Assembly: GCF_000227135.1 (NCBI RefSeq)
Contig: NC_018236.1
Location: 67,616-131,615, forward strand
Origin: Leishmania donovani
Lineage: Eukaryota > Euglenozoa > Kinetoplastea > Trypanosomatida > Trypanosomatidae
Direction: 5' to 3'
Length of the DNA stretch: 64,000 nt
Shown here: one piece after another, positions 17,908-28,328 of the stretch
Layout: every line of letters starts with the position of its first letter
Position numbering within the stretch: the stretch's first letter is position 1
Program-made: the position numbers and the translations under genes
The notes under the pieces: generated by a model
Told to the model about the DNA's origin: nothing
What the model saw: only the letters and a program-made list of their open reading frames with translations
The model's database searches: none

Positions 17908-20900
17908 ATGAAGGTGTTCTGCCGTTTTGCTCCGCCGCCGGCGGCAGTCCCCGGTGTGGACGCACCAGCGGGCGGGCACTGTCGTATCCCACGGGAACCA
18001 GCTGAGGCCGTCCTCCTCATGCGAGCTGAAGGACCCTCCTCGGCTGCGACAAGGACAACGGCCGCGTCTCCCATGGCCACCGGAGCGCGCGTCTACCTCG
18101 CTGACCCGACCACTTTCAGCAAGGCGACGTTCTCCTGCGACGGCGTATTTCTTCCGTCAACACCCACAGCAGCAACACCGGCGGCTATGGCTGCGCAGCA
18201 ACAACACCTTTACGACGTGACGTGCAAGAGCCTGCTGGTGCCGGCGCCGCGCCCACTCGAGCGGCAACGGCGATGGTGCAGCAGCTCTCCCGTACCGACG
18301 GCGGCGCGTCGCATTTACCTCGCCTACGGGCAGACAGCGAGCGGCAAGACGTACAGCCTGTTCGGCGAGACCTCGACGAGCTCTGGCGTCGAGGGACTGT
18401 CCCCTGCGGCAGGTGTGGTGCCCCGCTACCTGCACGACGTCTTCAGCAGAAGGAACGGCGCAGTGCAGCGGCGGCGTCTATGCGGCACCGGCCGTGGCAG
18501 CGGCGACGGCGCCGCCGATGACGTCTTTGTCGACCTTTCGTGCTTTGAGGTGTACAACGAGGCCGCGACGGATCTGGTGGCGCTCTCCGTCGCGCTGTCG
18601 ACGATCGACTTCACGTGCTCCACCGGCGCGGCTGGTTTGGCACGAGGTAGCGTGGACCGCCGCCTGAGCTCCAAGACTCCAACTGACGCTGCAGCAGGAG
18701 TGACCCCCTCCGTGAGGTCTTCCGACCTACGGCGGCAGCTGCCGGTGTGGATGGCGCACGAACTGTACCGCAGTGAGCAGCAGCCGGACGGCGCTGACGC
18801 GTACACGCAAGAGGACTTGTGGGGCACGCGTAGCGAGAGCTCCGCGTCGGTGGAGACAGGCTGCGCCGCGACCGCTGGAGCAGCAGCGGCACCGTTCGCA
18901 TTATCACCGACCCTGTCGCGGTTTCTAAAGACCGAGTACAAGGCTACTGAAAAGCAGCAGGTGTTACGGTCACTGGAGCGGGCACGATGCACGACCTTCG
19001 CCGAAGCTCAAGCGGTCCTGCAGGCCCTGCTTGCTCTGCGGCAGGAGTGCGCCACCCGTCGCAACCAGAGCTCCTCCCGTGGCCATCTCGTCCTGTGCGT
19101 CCGGGTCTACGCGCCAGCGGCGCGTGACCATCCGGCAGGTGAGTGGATTATGCAGCACGAGACGGCGTTTGTGGATCTGGCCGGGTCAGAAAGCGGTAAG
19201 CTCGCTGATGCCGACGTAGCCGATGTGCACGCCTCTAAGGTGGAGTCCCATCAGCCGAGGCGGCGAGGCCAAGCAGCCACCGGAGCAGCGTCCTCGTCGC
19301 GCGCGAGCAGTCTGCACAGCCGCGTCTCACTAGATACCTCCATGCAATCTGGCGTCTCCTCGCAGCACAGCGGCATCAGCAGCGGCACCACTACTGTCAG
19401 CTCGGTATATCATCGCTCTCTCCTCCGCCCATCTCCCGAGGAAGACAAGAGGGCGGCACGGGTGCGGCGGCGGCGCGAGACGAGGTCTATCAACGCAAGT
19501 CTCCTGGCCCTTCGCAAGGTCTTCCGTGCTCTCTATGAAGCGACGCGGTTGAGCCACACAGCCGTCGCTCAGGGGTCAGCAGCAGCAGCAGCGGCGACTA
19601 AGCTCCCACGCCGGCCTCCGCTGCACCACGCCCCTTTCAAGGACAGCGCGTTAACGGCGATCCTCGAGCCTTTTCTGGTGCCGCAGCCATCTGCAGCGAC
19701 TCCATCATCATCCACCTCTCCGAGTGAACCAGAGGGTGCCGCCGCCGTGCAGGTTGTGCTGCTTGTGTGCTGCTCCAGTAGGTCCGTCGACTTCTTCGAG
19801 ACAGTCGCCTCCCTGCGGTTGGGGGCAGAGGCCGCTGCAGTGAAACCGGAGGTCGTCCTGCGCGCGCTGCCGGTGCAGCAGCGCGCGCAACAACATCAGC
19901 TGCACCTCAAGCCACACTACAACAGCGCCGGCCGCCGCCACCGCGAGGGCAGCGGGTGCGCGGCATGTTTGCCTCCGCGGCTCTGCCGCAGCGCGTCGGC
20001 CCCGAGTCGACGGTTGGCGCTTTCAGGCGATGAGGATGAACAGGGGGAGGTGGACGACCTCAGCGAGTGCACCACCGCGCCCGGCATCAGGGCTGTGTCA
20101 AGTGAGCGTCACGACGGGTGCAGACCTGGTGAGGTCGTCATGAGTGCCGCCGACGCTGCCCGCCTCTGCGATGAGGCTCGCCAGTACAAGAAAACGGCCC
20201 AGCAGCTTTACAAGCAGTGCAAGTCACTCTGCGAGAGCTATGACGCATGCGTTGATGAGCTGCAGTGGTGCCGCGCCGCGCTGTCGGAGCGGGACACTCG
20301 CGTCGCCGAGCTGGAGGCAGCGCTCGAAAAGGCCACTCGTGCATGCGCAGCAGACTCGTCGAGGCAGCCGCAGCAGCCTCTACCGGAGCCGGTGCAGCCG
20401 CGCACCCCAAAAGCAAGCCGCAACAGTATCGCCGCCCACGGATCACCCGCTGCACGAACGCCTCACCCGCTGCGCCTTCAGCGCAGCAGCCGAGAAGCGG
20501 CTGCGGATGAGTCCTGTGAAGTCATCCCAGCAGTTAACGACGGGGGTAAGCTGGAGGTGAACCCTGACCCTGTGCCGTCCGCCACAGCGTCGGTCACCGC
20601 AGGGAGTATGCGAGCTACTTCCACCAACTCCACAGCACGAGAAGGCAGCGGGCGGTGGATGGTGAGCGTGTCGCCCTTCTCCACCGCGTCGCTCGCAGAA
20701 GGAACGGCAGCCCGCATGGCGACGGTGCGCGAGGACGTGGAGAACGTGAAGGACGTTGTCGATGACGCCGACAGCAGCGGCAACAGCATTCGCCGTCAAT
20801 CCTGCGGGTCAACCGTTGAGCGGCAGCAGCAGCACGCTCGATGCATCATTGACACGCTCCTGGCGCGGCAGATATTCCCTTCAGACGAGCCAGGGGAACC

Positions 20901-21789
20901 GACCCAGTCCCTGTCACCACCCTGCGCAAGCTCTCCCTATCCGGTCTTGCCCACGCTCTCAGCGCGCGGCATTGCGGCGTCAGCATCGTCACCAGCGCAG
21001 GAGCAGCGGCGCGCACGAAGTCACAGCAGCTGTCAAGACAGCGATAGCGACGCATGCGTTGCTCAAGGATGCGAGTCCGACAGCGATGGGAGCCCGCTCA
21101 CAGCGGAGGCGGACGCGGCAGCCGGTGAGCCGGCACGTGCGAAAGAGGTGGCCGAGGCCAGTGTTGCTGTTGCGGCAACCTCTGCTTCCATGTCGGCGCC
21201 GCGTCAGTCTTACAACACCGCCCGCTCCTCCTCCGCCGGTGCAACGGCGTCGTCCTTGCTGGAAGGGAGGGGCAGCGTCAGTGTCGGGCGGTCTTCCTGC
21301 GACAGTGTCGCGGAGGGGCCGGAGGCTGAGTTAATGGCCTTTCTGTCCTCTGCGGCTACCGCCGTGCAAGGGGTCATTTTACCAGTGGCATCAGCCTCAG
21401 CAGTGTTAGCCACTGCGACATGGTCGAAGGACTTGGGCGTCAGTGTGTCGCACACCGTTCCGTACGACTCTCCACTTCGTGCGACGACGAGGCGGATGAT
21501 CGCCATGTCGATGGATCGCAACCGCGAGGTGCCTCACGCAGTGTCGGCGGTCGGCGGTGATGAGGAGGACGCCGTCGAGGAAGTGGTGATCCGGCTGAAG
21601 AAGCAAGGCCACAGTGGCGCTCTTCACATCCCTGCGGCGACCTGTCAGTCGACGGAAACTGTCGGGCATGTCGAGGTGAACGGCAGGGCGGCATCAAAGC
21701 CACCCTGTCACAGCCCCTCTCTTGGCGCAGTTTCCTCGGTGCCCGCGACGCCGTCGGCATTGCCCCTGGGGCAGGTGTGCCAACTGTGA
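17908..21789 (+). CDS. Kinesin motor protein with large insertions in the motor domain (1293 aa)
   Basis: All nucleotide-pocket motifs are visible: P-loop AYGQTASGKTYS (about 137-148), switch I NQSSSRGH (about 385-392), switch II DLAGSE (about 423-428), SINASLLALRKV before the alpha-4 helix, and FFETVASLRLG at the end of the motor (about 631-641). These make it an ATP-dependent microtubule motor with an N-terminal motor. The motor spans roughly 650 residues rather than about 340, with inserts between the P-loop and switch I (about 230-360) and between DLAGSE and SINASLL (about 430-525). A single short coiled coil follows (about 752-812); the remaining 480 residues are low-complexity. The subfamily cannot be set by eye, and it may be a kinetoplastid-specific group. 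Confidence 0.9.
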   Translation: MKVFCRFAPPPAAVPGVDAPAGGHCRIPREPAEAVLLMRAEGPSSAATRTTAASPMATGARVYLADPTTFSKATFSCDGVFLPSTPTAATPAAMAAQQQHLYDVTCKSLLVPAPRPLERQRRWCSSSPVPTAARRIYLAYGQTASGKTYSLFGETSTSSGVEGLSPAAGVVPRYLHDVFSRRNGAVQRRRLCGTGRGSGDGAADDVFVDLSCFEVYNEAATDLVALSVALSTIDFTCSTGAAGLARGSVDRRLSSKTPTDAAAGVTPSVRSSDLRRQLPVWMAHELYRSEQQPDGADAYTQEDLWGTRSESSASVETGCAATAGAAAAPFALSPTLSRFLKTEYKATEKQQVLRSLERARCTTFAEAQAVLQALLALRQECATRRNQSSSRGHLVLCVRVYAPAARDHPAGEWIMQHETAFVDLAGSESGKLADADVADVHASKVESHQPRRRGQAATGAASSSRASSLHSRVSLDTSMQSGVSSQHSGISSGTTTVSSVYHRSLLRPSPEEDKRAARVRRRRETRSINASLLALRKVFRALYEATRLSHTAVAQGSAAAAAATKLPRRPPLHHAPFKDSALTAILEPFLVPQPSAATPSSSTSPSEPEGAAAVQVVLLVCCSSRSVDFFETVASLRLGAEAAAVKPEVVLRALPVQQRAQQHQLHLKPHYNSAGRRHREGSGCAACLPPRLCRSASAPSRRLALSGDEDEQGEVDDLSECTTAPGIRAVSSERHDGCRPGEVVMSAADAARLCDEARQYKKTAQQLYKQCKSLCESYDACVDELQWCRAALSERDTRVAELEAALEKATRACAADSSRQPQQPLPEPVQPRTPKASRNSIAAHGSPAARTPHPLRLQRSSREAAADESCEVIPAVNDGGKLEVNPDPVPSATASVTAGSMRATSTNSTAREGSGRWMVSVSPFSTASLAEGTAARMATVREDVENVKDVVDDADSSGNSIRRQSCGSTVERQQQHARCIIDTLLARQIFPSDEPGEPTQSLSPPCASSPYPVLPTLSARGIAASASSPAQEQRRARSHSSCQDSDSDACVAQGCESDSDGSPLTAEADAAAGEPARAKEVAEASVAVAATSASMSAPRQSYNTARSSSAGATASSLLEGRGSVSVGRSSCDSVAEGPEAELMAFLSSAATAVQGVILPVASASAVLATATWSKDLGVSVSHTVPYDSPLRATTRRMIAMSMDRNREVPHAVSAVGGDEEDAVEEVVIRLKKQGHSGALHIPAATCQSTETVGHVEVNGRAASKPPCHSPSLGAVSSVPATPSALPLGQVCQL

Positions 21790-22681
21790 TGTGAAGAGAA
21801 GGGGGGAGCCGGTCGACGTGCTGGAGGGAAGCTGGTGGCGCGCTGGCGTCACGGCGCCCCCTCTACTTCCGCCTCTGTGTGTCCTCTTGCGCTCGCGCTC
21901 ACCATGTCCGCCACACACATACCTTCATCCGCATTCACTCACAAGCATGCATACAGCCATACGGAGAAGAGGGAGGGTCGCAGATGGCCAATTAACGGCC
22001 AAGACACTCGCATCGTGTGGAGACGACAGACTCATCGATGCAGCTGCGCTCGTTTCTTTTTGTGTGTGTGTGTGTGTGTGTGTGTTTGCATGTGGCGATC
22101 ATGCAGCCCTGACGATGGGAGCATCGAGCATCTTGGATTTTTGTGTAGACAGGTAAGGAGAGGGGCGAAAGAGAGTGCCGCCGGATGCACTTGAACTGGG
22201 CATCAAGCTCCGTTCACTGTGTGCGCGTGCTTGTGCGGCTTCTCCATGCCTGTGCTCGCACAGCGCTCGCGAAGCAGCAGCGAGGAGGGCTTGGAGGAGG
22301 GGAGCGTCGTCCACCTATTTTTCTTCTTCCCCTTCTCCCTTTCTCTGAAGCGATGCAGTCTCCCAGAGACGCATGCACGCGCACACACGCAGATGTGCGC
22401 AAGCACATGTTTGTGTGCGTGTATGTGTACGTGCGTCTCGTATTTCCTTCGCTCCCCTCATGCGCTCTCTTCACCGGCCTTCTCGCCCCGCTGCCATTCT
22501 TTGCGCTTGGGCTTTCACGCCTTTAGAAAACAGTGCACCCGCACAAAGGCTGCCGCGGTGGCAGTGCAGCGCGGCCTACGCTGGACGCATACCACGGTGC
22601 GCGCCGCAAAGTCAGGTTGGCGCCACGCGGCCACACCGACACATACACACACATAACACATGAGGATACGCAAGCAGCGAC
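21790..22681. other. Intergenic region with (TG)n microsatellite
   Basis: TG repeat at about 22061-22084 and pyrimidine-rich DNA at 22318-22345 and 22440-22500. No gene is supported. Confidence 0.6.
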
Positions 22682-23392
22682 ATGACTTTGGTCTTTGAAG
22701 CTCGACGGCTGCCTTTTGGCAGCATCTCTGAGGCGTATGCGGCCCCCATCCAGCCCATCGTAGCCCTCCACGCGCTGGACGAGCTACCCCTGTGGGATCG
22801 CTGCATGCTCGTCGCGGTGCTGCCCGTCGTGCAACAACGCCACTCCGCCGGGGCCGCAGCAGCACCGCCGTCGACGGTGGCGCAACCACCGCTCACGGGG
22901 AGCAGTGGCGATAACGCAGATGCCGCCGCCGCCGCTTCCTGGTCGTCTGCCACGATACGAGCAGCGAATCATGAAGAGAGGGTTAATGCGTCACCAGAGC
23001 TGGCGGGAGCGCCGTCCCTCGAGGATGTCACGTTGGCATTGACCATTGTGCGCGCCCTGGATGAGCTGGAGGTGGTGTACGACTCCAGTATCAGTACACG
23101 CGCGGAGCTGGAACAGCAGCAGCAGCAGCCGTCTTTGCACGCAGCCTCCCTTGCGGAGGCGCCGCGCCGCGCCTTCAAACAGCCGAAGAAGACGTCCGAA
23201 GAGCTTCTGATGGAGCAGCTCCTACAGGAACGCCTTGCTGACACGGCCCCGTATCTCCTGGAGAGCAGCGACGAGGATGGCGAGAAAAGCGCCGAAGCGG
23301 CGGTCGACGTCGCCATGTGCTTCACTGTCAAGGGAGAGAGCCTGGGCATCGGGACTGCGAATATATTTGGCGGTCATGGATATCACCCCTGA
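22682..23392 (+). CDS. Conserved-looking protein of unknown function (236 aa)
   Basis: The 236-residue ORF starts with ATG and ends TGA. The N-terminal 55 residues look folded (FEARRLPFGSISEAYAAPI, then LDELPLWDRCMLVAVLPVV), followed by an Ala/Ser linker, a second ordered stretch (LEDVTLALTIVRALDELEVVY), a poly-Gln patch, a basic segment with FKQPKKTSEELLMEQLLQERL, and an acidic SSDEDGEKS motif. There is no membrane helix and no family is recognised. The alternation of ordered and low-complexity parts supports a real gene. Confidence 0.65.
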   Translation: MTLVFEARRLPFGSISEAYAAPIQPIVALHALDELPLWDRCMLVAVLPVVQQRHSAGAAAAPPSTVAQPPLTGSSGDNADAAAAASWSSATIRAANHEERVNASPELAGAPSLEDVTLALTIVRALDELEVVYDSSISTRAELEQQQQQPSLHAASLAEAPRRAFKQPKKTSEELLMEQLLQERLADTAPYLLESSDEDGEKSAEAAVDVAMCFTVKGESLGIGTANIFGGHGYHP

Positions 23393-24236
23393 TGAACGCT
23401 CTGGCTACGTGTGCCGTTTTGTTGAAGAGAAGCCCCGCTGCCGCAGCAGGGGCAGGACAGCACAGGACCCCCTTCTGCCTCTCTTACCCCTCCTCCTACT
23501 CCTCCCAACCTCTTTCCCAGCTCACAAGCGCCGCTACCCGCGTCCTTCGCACGCGTGCGCCTGCGCGCCCACCGCGAGGCAGACACACTCGCTAGCGGTG
23601 CTTCGGTAGCATTATGGAGCGGAGAGAGTACGCGCGGACGTAGGCGCGCTGCCCAGACGAGGACGGGTTAAGAGCTGTTAAGAGCTAACTCCCCCAGCAG
23701 CAGTGGTGTGTGCTTCACAGGGAGTAAGACATTCACATCCACCGCAACTACCCGCGCTGTGAGGGGGGTCGCATGGAGGCTCCACCCGAAAACCTCGCGT
23801 GCGGCGGCACTCGCCCCCTCCGCTGCCGTGCTCTCGTGCGCATCGATGTGCGCGTTGTAGCGAGATACGCACGCGCCAACATGCAAGATGGGTCGAGTCT
23901 ACTGCCACAGTCCCTCTCTTACCACCGACCACCTCTTCGCCTTGTCGTCCCTCTCCCTATCCCACCATCACCACCACCACCCACTCACCCACCCAACCCT
24001 GCGGCGTCATCACAGCAAGAGAGGGCGCGCAGACTCTTGAAAGGAACTAAAGGGGAAAAACGAGAGAGAGGGACCCAGTGCTGATACGGCGTAGGCACGC
24101 ACACGCACGCGTGCTGCAGGCGTGGTGAGCGCGGGAACGGGGCGAACAAGAACCGCGCGATTACGGCTACAAAAACGTCAGGGAAAGGAAACGGGAGAGA
24201 ACCGAAAGAGGTGTGCGGTGCTCCGGCAACCGCAAG
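23393..24236. other. Intergenic region upstream of CRK12 with splice-acceptor candidate
   Basis: A C/T-rich tract (about 23908-24000) ends at CACAG with AG at 24014-24015. No ATG occurs between this AG and 24237, which supports the CRK12 start. Confidence 0.6.
23908..24015 (+). promoter_or_regulatory. Candidate trans-splice acceptor of CRK12
   Basis: Polypyrimidine stretch followed by CACAG. Spliced-leader addition here would give a 5' UTR of about 221 bases, with 24237 as the first ATG. Confidence 0.5.
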
Positions 24237-26882
24237 ATGCAGCAGCAGCCACGTCGCTGCAGCCGCGGCTCTGTATCTCCCTCTTGTGAGGGGTACAGCT
24301 ATGTAAAGGCGATCATCGTGGAGGAGGGAGAAGAGGGAGGAAAGGAGGATGGGGTGGGCATGGGCGAGGACAGAGGTCCAAGTGTCGGCGGCGGCGACGG
24401 TGGCACCAGCTGCGTCAGCAACTCGCCCCTTACTTCCAGTTCGGGCGTCAGCGTTCACGAAGCCCACCCACCGCGGGCGGCGGCCACAGTGGCAACGGCT
24501 CCACTGGGGCTAATCGCGTCGGGCTTAGACGAACCTCTGTTCAGTCAGCAGGCGCACCCCCTCCCCACGAAGAGCAGAGTGACTGAGGCGCCGCAAACCC
24601 CGCCACCACTACTACATCCAGTTGTCGGTGGCGCCACCAGGGCTGTGGACGCTGGTGATAGGACAAGCACGGCACGAATCATGCGACTAGATCCCGTCGC
24701 GCCCTCCTGGCCCTCTTCTTCGGCTCCCCATGCGGCGACCCATCACACGCTGCGCCTCCGACCCTCTGCCGCCTTACTGCAGCCCCCGCCAAGCACGCCG
24801 CAGCTGCGCGAGCACGTAGACGAAGAGGTGTGGGCGCCGCCTTCAAAGCGTCTGCGCCCACACCTGAGCAGCCCCACTGCCCCTCCGGCGATGCCTCCTT
24901 CGGCAACGGCACCTGGTGGGCTCAGCACTACAGGAGTCGGCGGCAGCCGCTGCCGCGTCTTGCGGCTGCCGCTGCCGAGCAGCAATGCCGCTCCCGCCGA
25001 CACCGCAACGGCGCCAGCACATACGCCAGCGTCAGTTGCCGTTGCGGGCAGTCGCAGTCGTGAGGGTGTGGCCACCGCAAGCACCAACGTCTCCGCGCGT
25101 GGTGAGGCGCTTAAGGAGGGCAGAGGAGAAGCACTAGAAGAGTCAGAGAGCACAAGAAAGACCAACGAGGAGGCGCAACGTGCGTTAGACACGCCTGCCG
25201 ATGGCCCTTTGCGTGTCTCACCGGCGTCGCCAGCCGGCGCCACCATCCCTAACCCTGAGGCGACTGGCATCGGTGCCGTGCCTGTGTCAGCGAGCGCGGC
25301 GCCGCGCCCAACGCCGTTCCTCACAAGCACTCCCTCGCGCGCCGTGTCTGTCAACGCACCAAACGCCGGGTCGCCCCTGACCGCCACCGTGGGGTCGGCC
25401 GTTTCGCAGCAGCCGCAGCAGACCCGGTCGGCCGCACCCGTCGCGATGGGGACAAGCGGCTTCTCACGCCTACGCTCGCTTACACCCACGCCGTATCCCG
25501 GCACGCAAGGGTCTCCATACCGTCGTCACCGCTTTGTGGGGGTGAACCTCCCCGGTGCTCCGCCACCGTCCATTGACTTCAGCTCCATTCAGCGCACCGT
25601 GAAGGAAGTCTATGAAGTGCACGAGAAGCTCAGCGAGGGCACGTACGGCGAGGTGTTCAAGGGCGTCGACAAGCGAACCGGCGCTGCGGTGGCGCTGAAG
25701 CGCATCAAGATGCTGAGCACCCATCAAGGATTTCCCCAGACCTCGCTGCGGGAGGTGATTGCCCTTCGGCACATCCAGAACCAGCGCGAGCGGCTCGAAG
25801 AACGACTGCGCAACGACGCGCATCACCGTGGCGCGGTGGCCATCACGGATCCTCTCGCTGAGGTCTCGCAACTGTGTGATGTTCTCCTCTACGATCGGCA
25901 GCAGCGCGACATTGTGTTGGTGTTCGCGTACGCCACAGCGAGTCTGGCTGGCCTGTGTCGCCGCCAGTTCGCCTTCACACCATCGGAGATGGCCCTTCTC
26001 ATGAAGAAGCTTCTCATCGCGGTGCGCAAGCTGCACGAGATGCGCATCATTCACCGGGACATCAAGTCTGACAACGTACTCGTAACGAGTGAGGGCGAGG
26101 TGCAGCTGACCGACTTTGGGCTGTGCTCCATTGCAGCGCCTGGGTCGTCGCGATGTGGCACGCATGTGTGGCGGACGCCGAGCGTGATTACTCTGGCCTA
26201 CCGTCCGCCAGAGATGCTGTTGGGCAGTACCGCGTATGATGAGAAGGTCGATGTGTGGTCGCTTGGGTGCCTGCTCGCTCAGATGTTCCTCCTCGAGCCC
26301 CCCTTCTACAGGCACCGCGCGCAGGCGCAGCAGCAGCAGCAACGTGCTCCAGAGCGATCGGCGGCCACGGAGCTCGAGCAGCTCTCCCGCATTACAGAGA
26401 TTCTGGGGCCACTGCCGCCGGTGAGCGTTTATCACCCGGACTCGTGTCAGCACATGCGGGTTCTAGAGCAGCTGGAAGTGCAGGGGCGCCTGGCGGAGGC
26501 TGGGCGAGCAGCACAACCGGCAAACTGGGGCAGGCTGCAGACCATCTTCGAGCCCAGCTTTCTGTATCAGCAGTTCCACGGCTTTCGGGGCTGGTTTGAG
26601 GCGGAGTTGGGGCGCTCGCGGCACCAGCCACATCGTCGGCCCACGCAGGCTTGCATGGATGTGCTCTGCGCGGCCCTGCAACTCGACCCGCAGCAGCGTC
26701 CCACCGCGGCAGAGCTGCTGCGCATGCCGTACTTTACCACCTTGGACGACGCCCCGTTGCTGGGCAGCTATCAACGGGTCCTCCCCGTCACCCCGGAGCG
26801 GGAAGCTGAGGTACGCCGCGGTTTCATGACAAAGGTGCAACGATGCGGGGACAGTCACACGCAGCGCCGCCCGCATCAGTGA
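24237..26882 (+). CDS. CRK12: Cdc2-related kinase CRK12 (881 aa)
   Basis: A CDK-type serine/threonine kinase with a 450-residue low-complexity N-terminal extension. The catalytic domain runs from about 458: Gly loop SEGTYGEVFKG, catalytic Lys488 (VALKRIK), a PSTAIRE-like PQTSLREV helix, hinge VFAYATASLAG, HRDIKSDN (His606, Asp608, Asn613), Asp626-Phe-Gly, and VITLAYRPPEMLLG in the activation segment, then DVWSLGC. CRK12 partners with cyclin CYC9, is essential, and is the target of pyrazolopyrimidine drug leads against visceral leishmaniasis. Counting from 24237, the glycine after the hinge is residue 572, the position I recall as mutated (G572D) in resistant L. donovani; the reference glycine is present. 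Inserts are seen before the hinge and in the C-lobe (Gln-rich). CRK9 is less likely. Confidence 0.88.
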   Translation: MQQQPRRCSRGSVSPSCEGYSYVKAIIVEEGEEGGKEDGVGMGEDRGPSVGGGDGGTSCVSNSPLTSSSGVSVHEAHPPRAAATVATAPLGLIASGLDEPLFSQQAHPLPTKSRVTEAPQTPPPLLHPVVGGATRAVDAGDRTSTARIMRLDPVAPSWPSSSAPHAATHHTLRLRPSAALLQPPPSTPQLREHVDEEVWAPPSKRLRPHLSSPTAPPAMPPSATAPGGLSTTGVGGSRCRVLRLPLPSSNAAPADTATAPAHTPASVAVAGSRSREGVATASTNVSARGEALKEGRGEALEESESTRKTNEEAQRALDTPADGPLRVSPASPAGATIPNPEATGIGAVPVSASAAPRPTPFLTSTPSRAVSVNAPNAGSPLTATVGSAVSQQPQQTRSAAPVAMGTSGFSRLRSLTPTPYPGTQGSPYRRHRFVGVNLPGAPPPSIDFSSIQRTVKEVYEVHEKLSEGTYGEVFKGVDKRTGAAVALKRIKMLSTHQGFPQTSLREVIALRHIQNQRERLEERLRNDAHHRGAVAITDPLAEVSQLCDVLLYDRQQRDIVLVFAYATASLAGLCRRQFAFTPSEMALLMKKLLIAVRKLHEMRIIHRDIKSDNVLVTSEGEVQLTDFGLCSIAAPGSSRCGTHVWRTPSVITLAYRPPEMLLGSTAYDEKVDVWSLGCLLAQMFLLEPPFYRHRAQAQQQQQRAPERSAATELEQLSRITEILGPLPPVSVYHPDSCQHMRVLEQLEVQGRLAEAGRAAQPANWGRLQTIFEPSFLYQQFHGFRGWFEAELGRSRHQPHRRPTQACMDVLCAALQLDPQQRPTAAELLRMPYFTTLDDAPLLGSYQRVLPVTPEREAEVRRGFMTKVQRCGDSHTQRRPHQ

Positions 26883-28328
26883 CACACCACACGAGCGCAA
26901 GCGCAGCAGCAACAGGCCAGAGGAACCTAGACAGTGCAAGACGCGAGTTTGTGTGCGTGTGCGGTTCCCCAGCGGATTGGTTTCAGTGGCGCCCCACACG
27001 CTCTAAAGTCAAGGAATGAAAAAGGCGTCGTGTGTGTGTGTGTGTGTGTTTTGGCTCCTCTTCTTTGCACATAACGGCAGCAGTCGCGCCTACAGGAGAC
27101 GAGGAAAGCACCGGCGCGTCGCGCACCCACATCCGGGCGATGGTCGTCTGCCGGAAAAAGAGGGGGAGGGAGCGATACAGGGAGGAGAGACGTGTTCATG
27201 CGTAGTTGTTGCTTGCCTTTTGGAAGTCCGCCTTCGCAACTCACCCATCGTTGCGGACGCGTGCAGAGGTGGTGGGGTGGGCGTGAGCGTGAGCCTGAGC
27301 GTTTTCTCTGTCGTCGTGCTTTACATCCTTCCCTCTCTCTGCGGGTGTGTGCGTAGGCAGCCAATCGCCATCCGTCCTCTTCACCGCCACACCCTCTCGG
27401 TCTGTGGGATTGGTGGCTTCGGTGTGCCTCTCCTGCCGCAGCACGACGTGCGCCACCTTGCTTCCGACACACCTGTGGCCCGCCCTACCCTGCGAAAGCA
27501 CAAGAAACCGAAAAAAAAATACTAGTAAAAAGAAGAAGCAACTGCAGGGGGCAGCAGCCCATGTGCGTGCACGGAGCAGAGCTGCAGAAGTTCTTCGGAG
27601 CTGGCGCCAAGCCTCAAGTCTTTCCATTCCCCCTTCTTTGGTTCTCGCGCTAACGGTCAAGTGTGTGGTAGCACGCCGCTGTGCATGCCCTCCCTTTTTG
27701 GCATAGCGTACTCTGTACTCTGCGTGTCGCTTCCGCCTGACGGCCCCCTTCCCATCCCCTCATCCCCCTTCCACCTCACCTCCATCCTTCTTCATCGCTT
27801 CTCACTCCCCTCTTCTCTCTTCGCACGTCCGCACGCGTTGTCGCGCACACAGAACAGGCACACCTGCGTAAGACATGCGCACACACGGTGACCCGCTATG
27901 CACCCCCTGCCCTCCCCACATCCCACATTTCACCGGCCTCCTTACGACATTCACACTCACGTAGGTTTCCAGTGACGTTGTCGCTCACTCCCTTATACAC
28001 GCACACATATCTATCTTGTGGCCACGCTGCATCCGTGCAGCTGCCTCTCCTCGTGAGCGTAAGTCCCTCCCCTCTTCTTTGCTCACCGAGTTTCGTGTTT
28101 TCCGTTTCGTTAACGAGGGTGTAGCTTACCTCCCCTCATCGTCCCCCCCTGCTGCTCTACGCCCGTGGCTGGCATTCATTCCGTATTAGGCACCCCGGTG
28201 CGCACCTTCTAGCGCGCTGCTGGTTCTCTTCACTTGCTTGCGGCAGTGCGTTGTAGAGGCGATACGTTAGGCGCGCGTGTTCCGAAAGACCCATCGACTA
28301 CGAAAAGAAGGCAGCGCACGTGCGCTGT
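26883..28328. other. Intergenic region between CRK12 and the receptor cluster
   Basis: About 1.4 kb. It holds a TG microsatellite near 27030-27050, an A-rich stretch near 27513-27540, and pyrimidine-rich DNA at 27750-27830. A 169-codon frame at 27016 is made of TG-repeat valine/cysteine and shows no family features, so it is not called. An AG candidate for the next gene is at 28245-28246, after which 28329 is the first ATG. Confidence 0.55.

Noticed and set aside
27016..27525. A 169-codon frame between CRK12 and receptor copy 1
   Set aside because: Its start is built from a TG repeat (Val-Cys-Val-Cys) and the rest is low-complexity, with no candidate domain.
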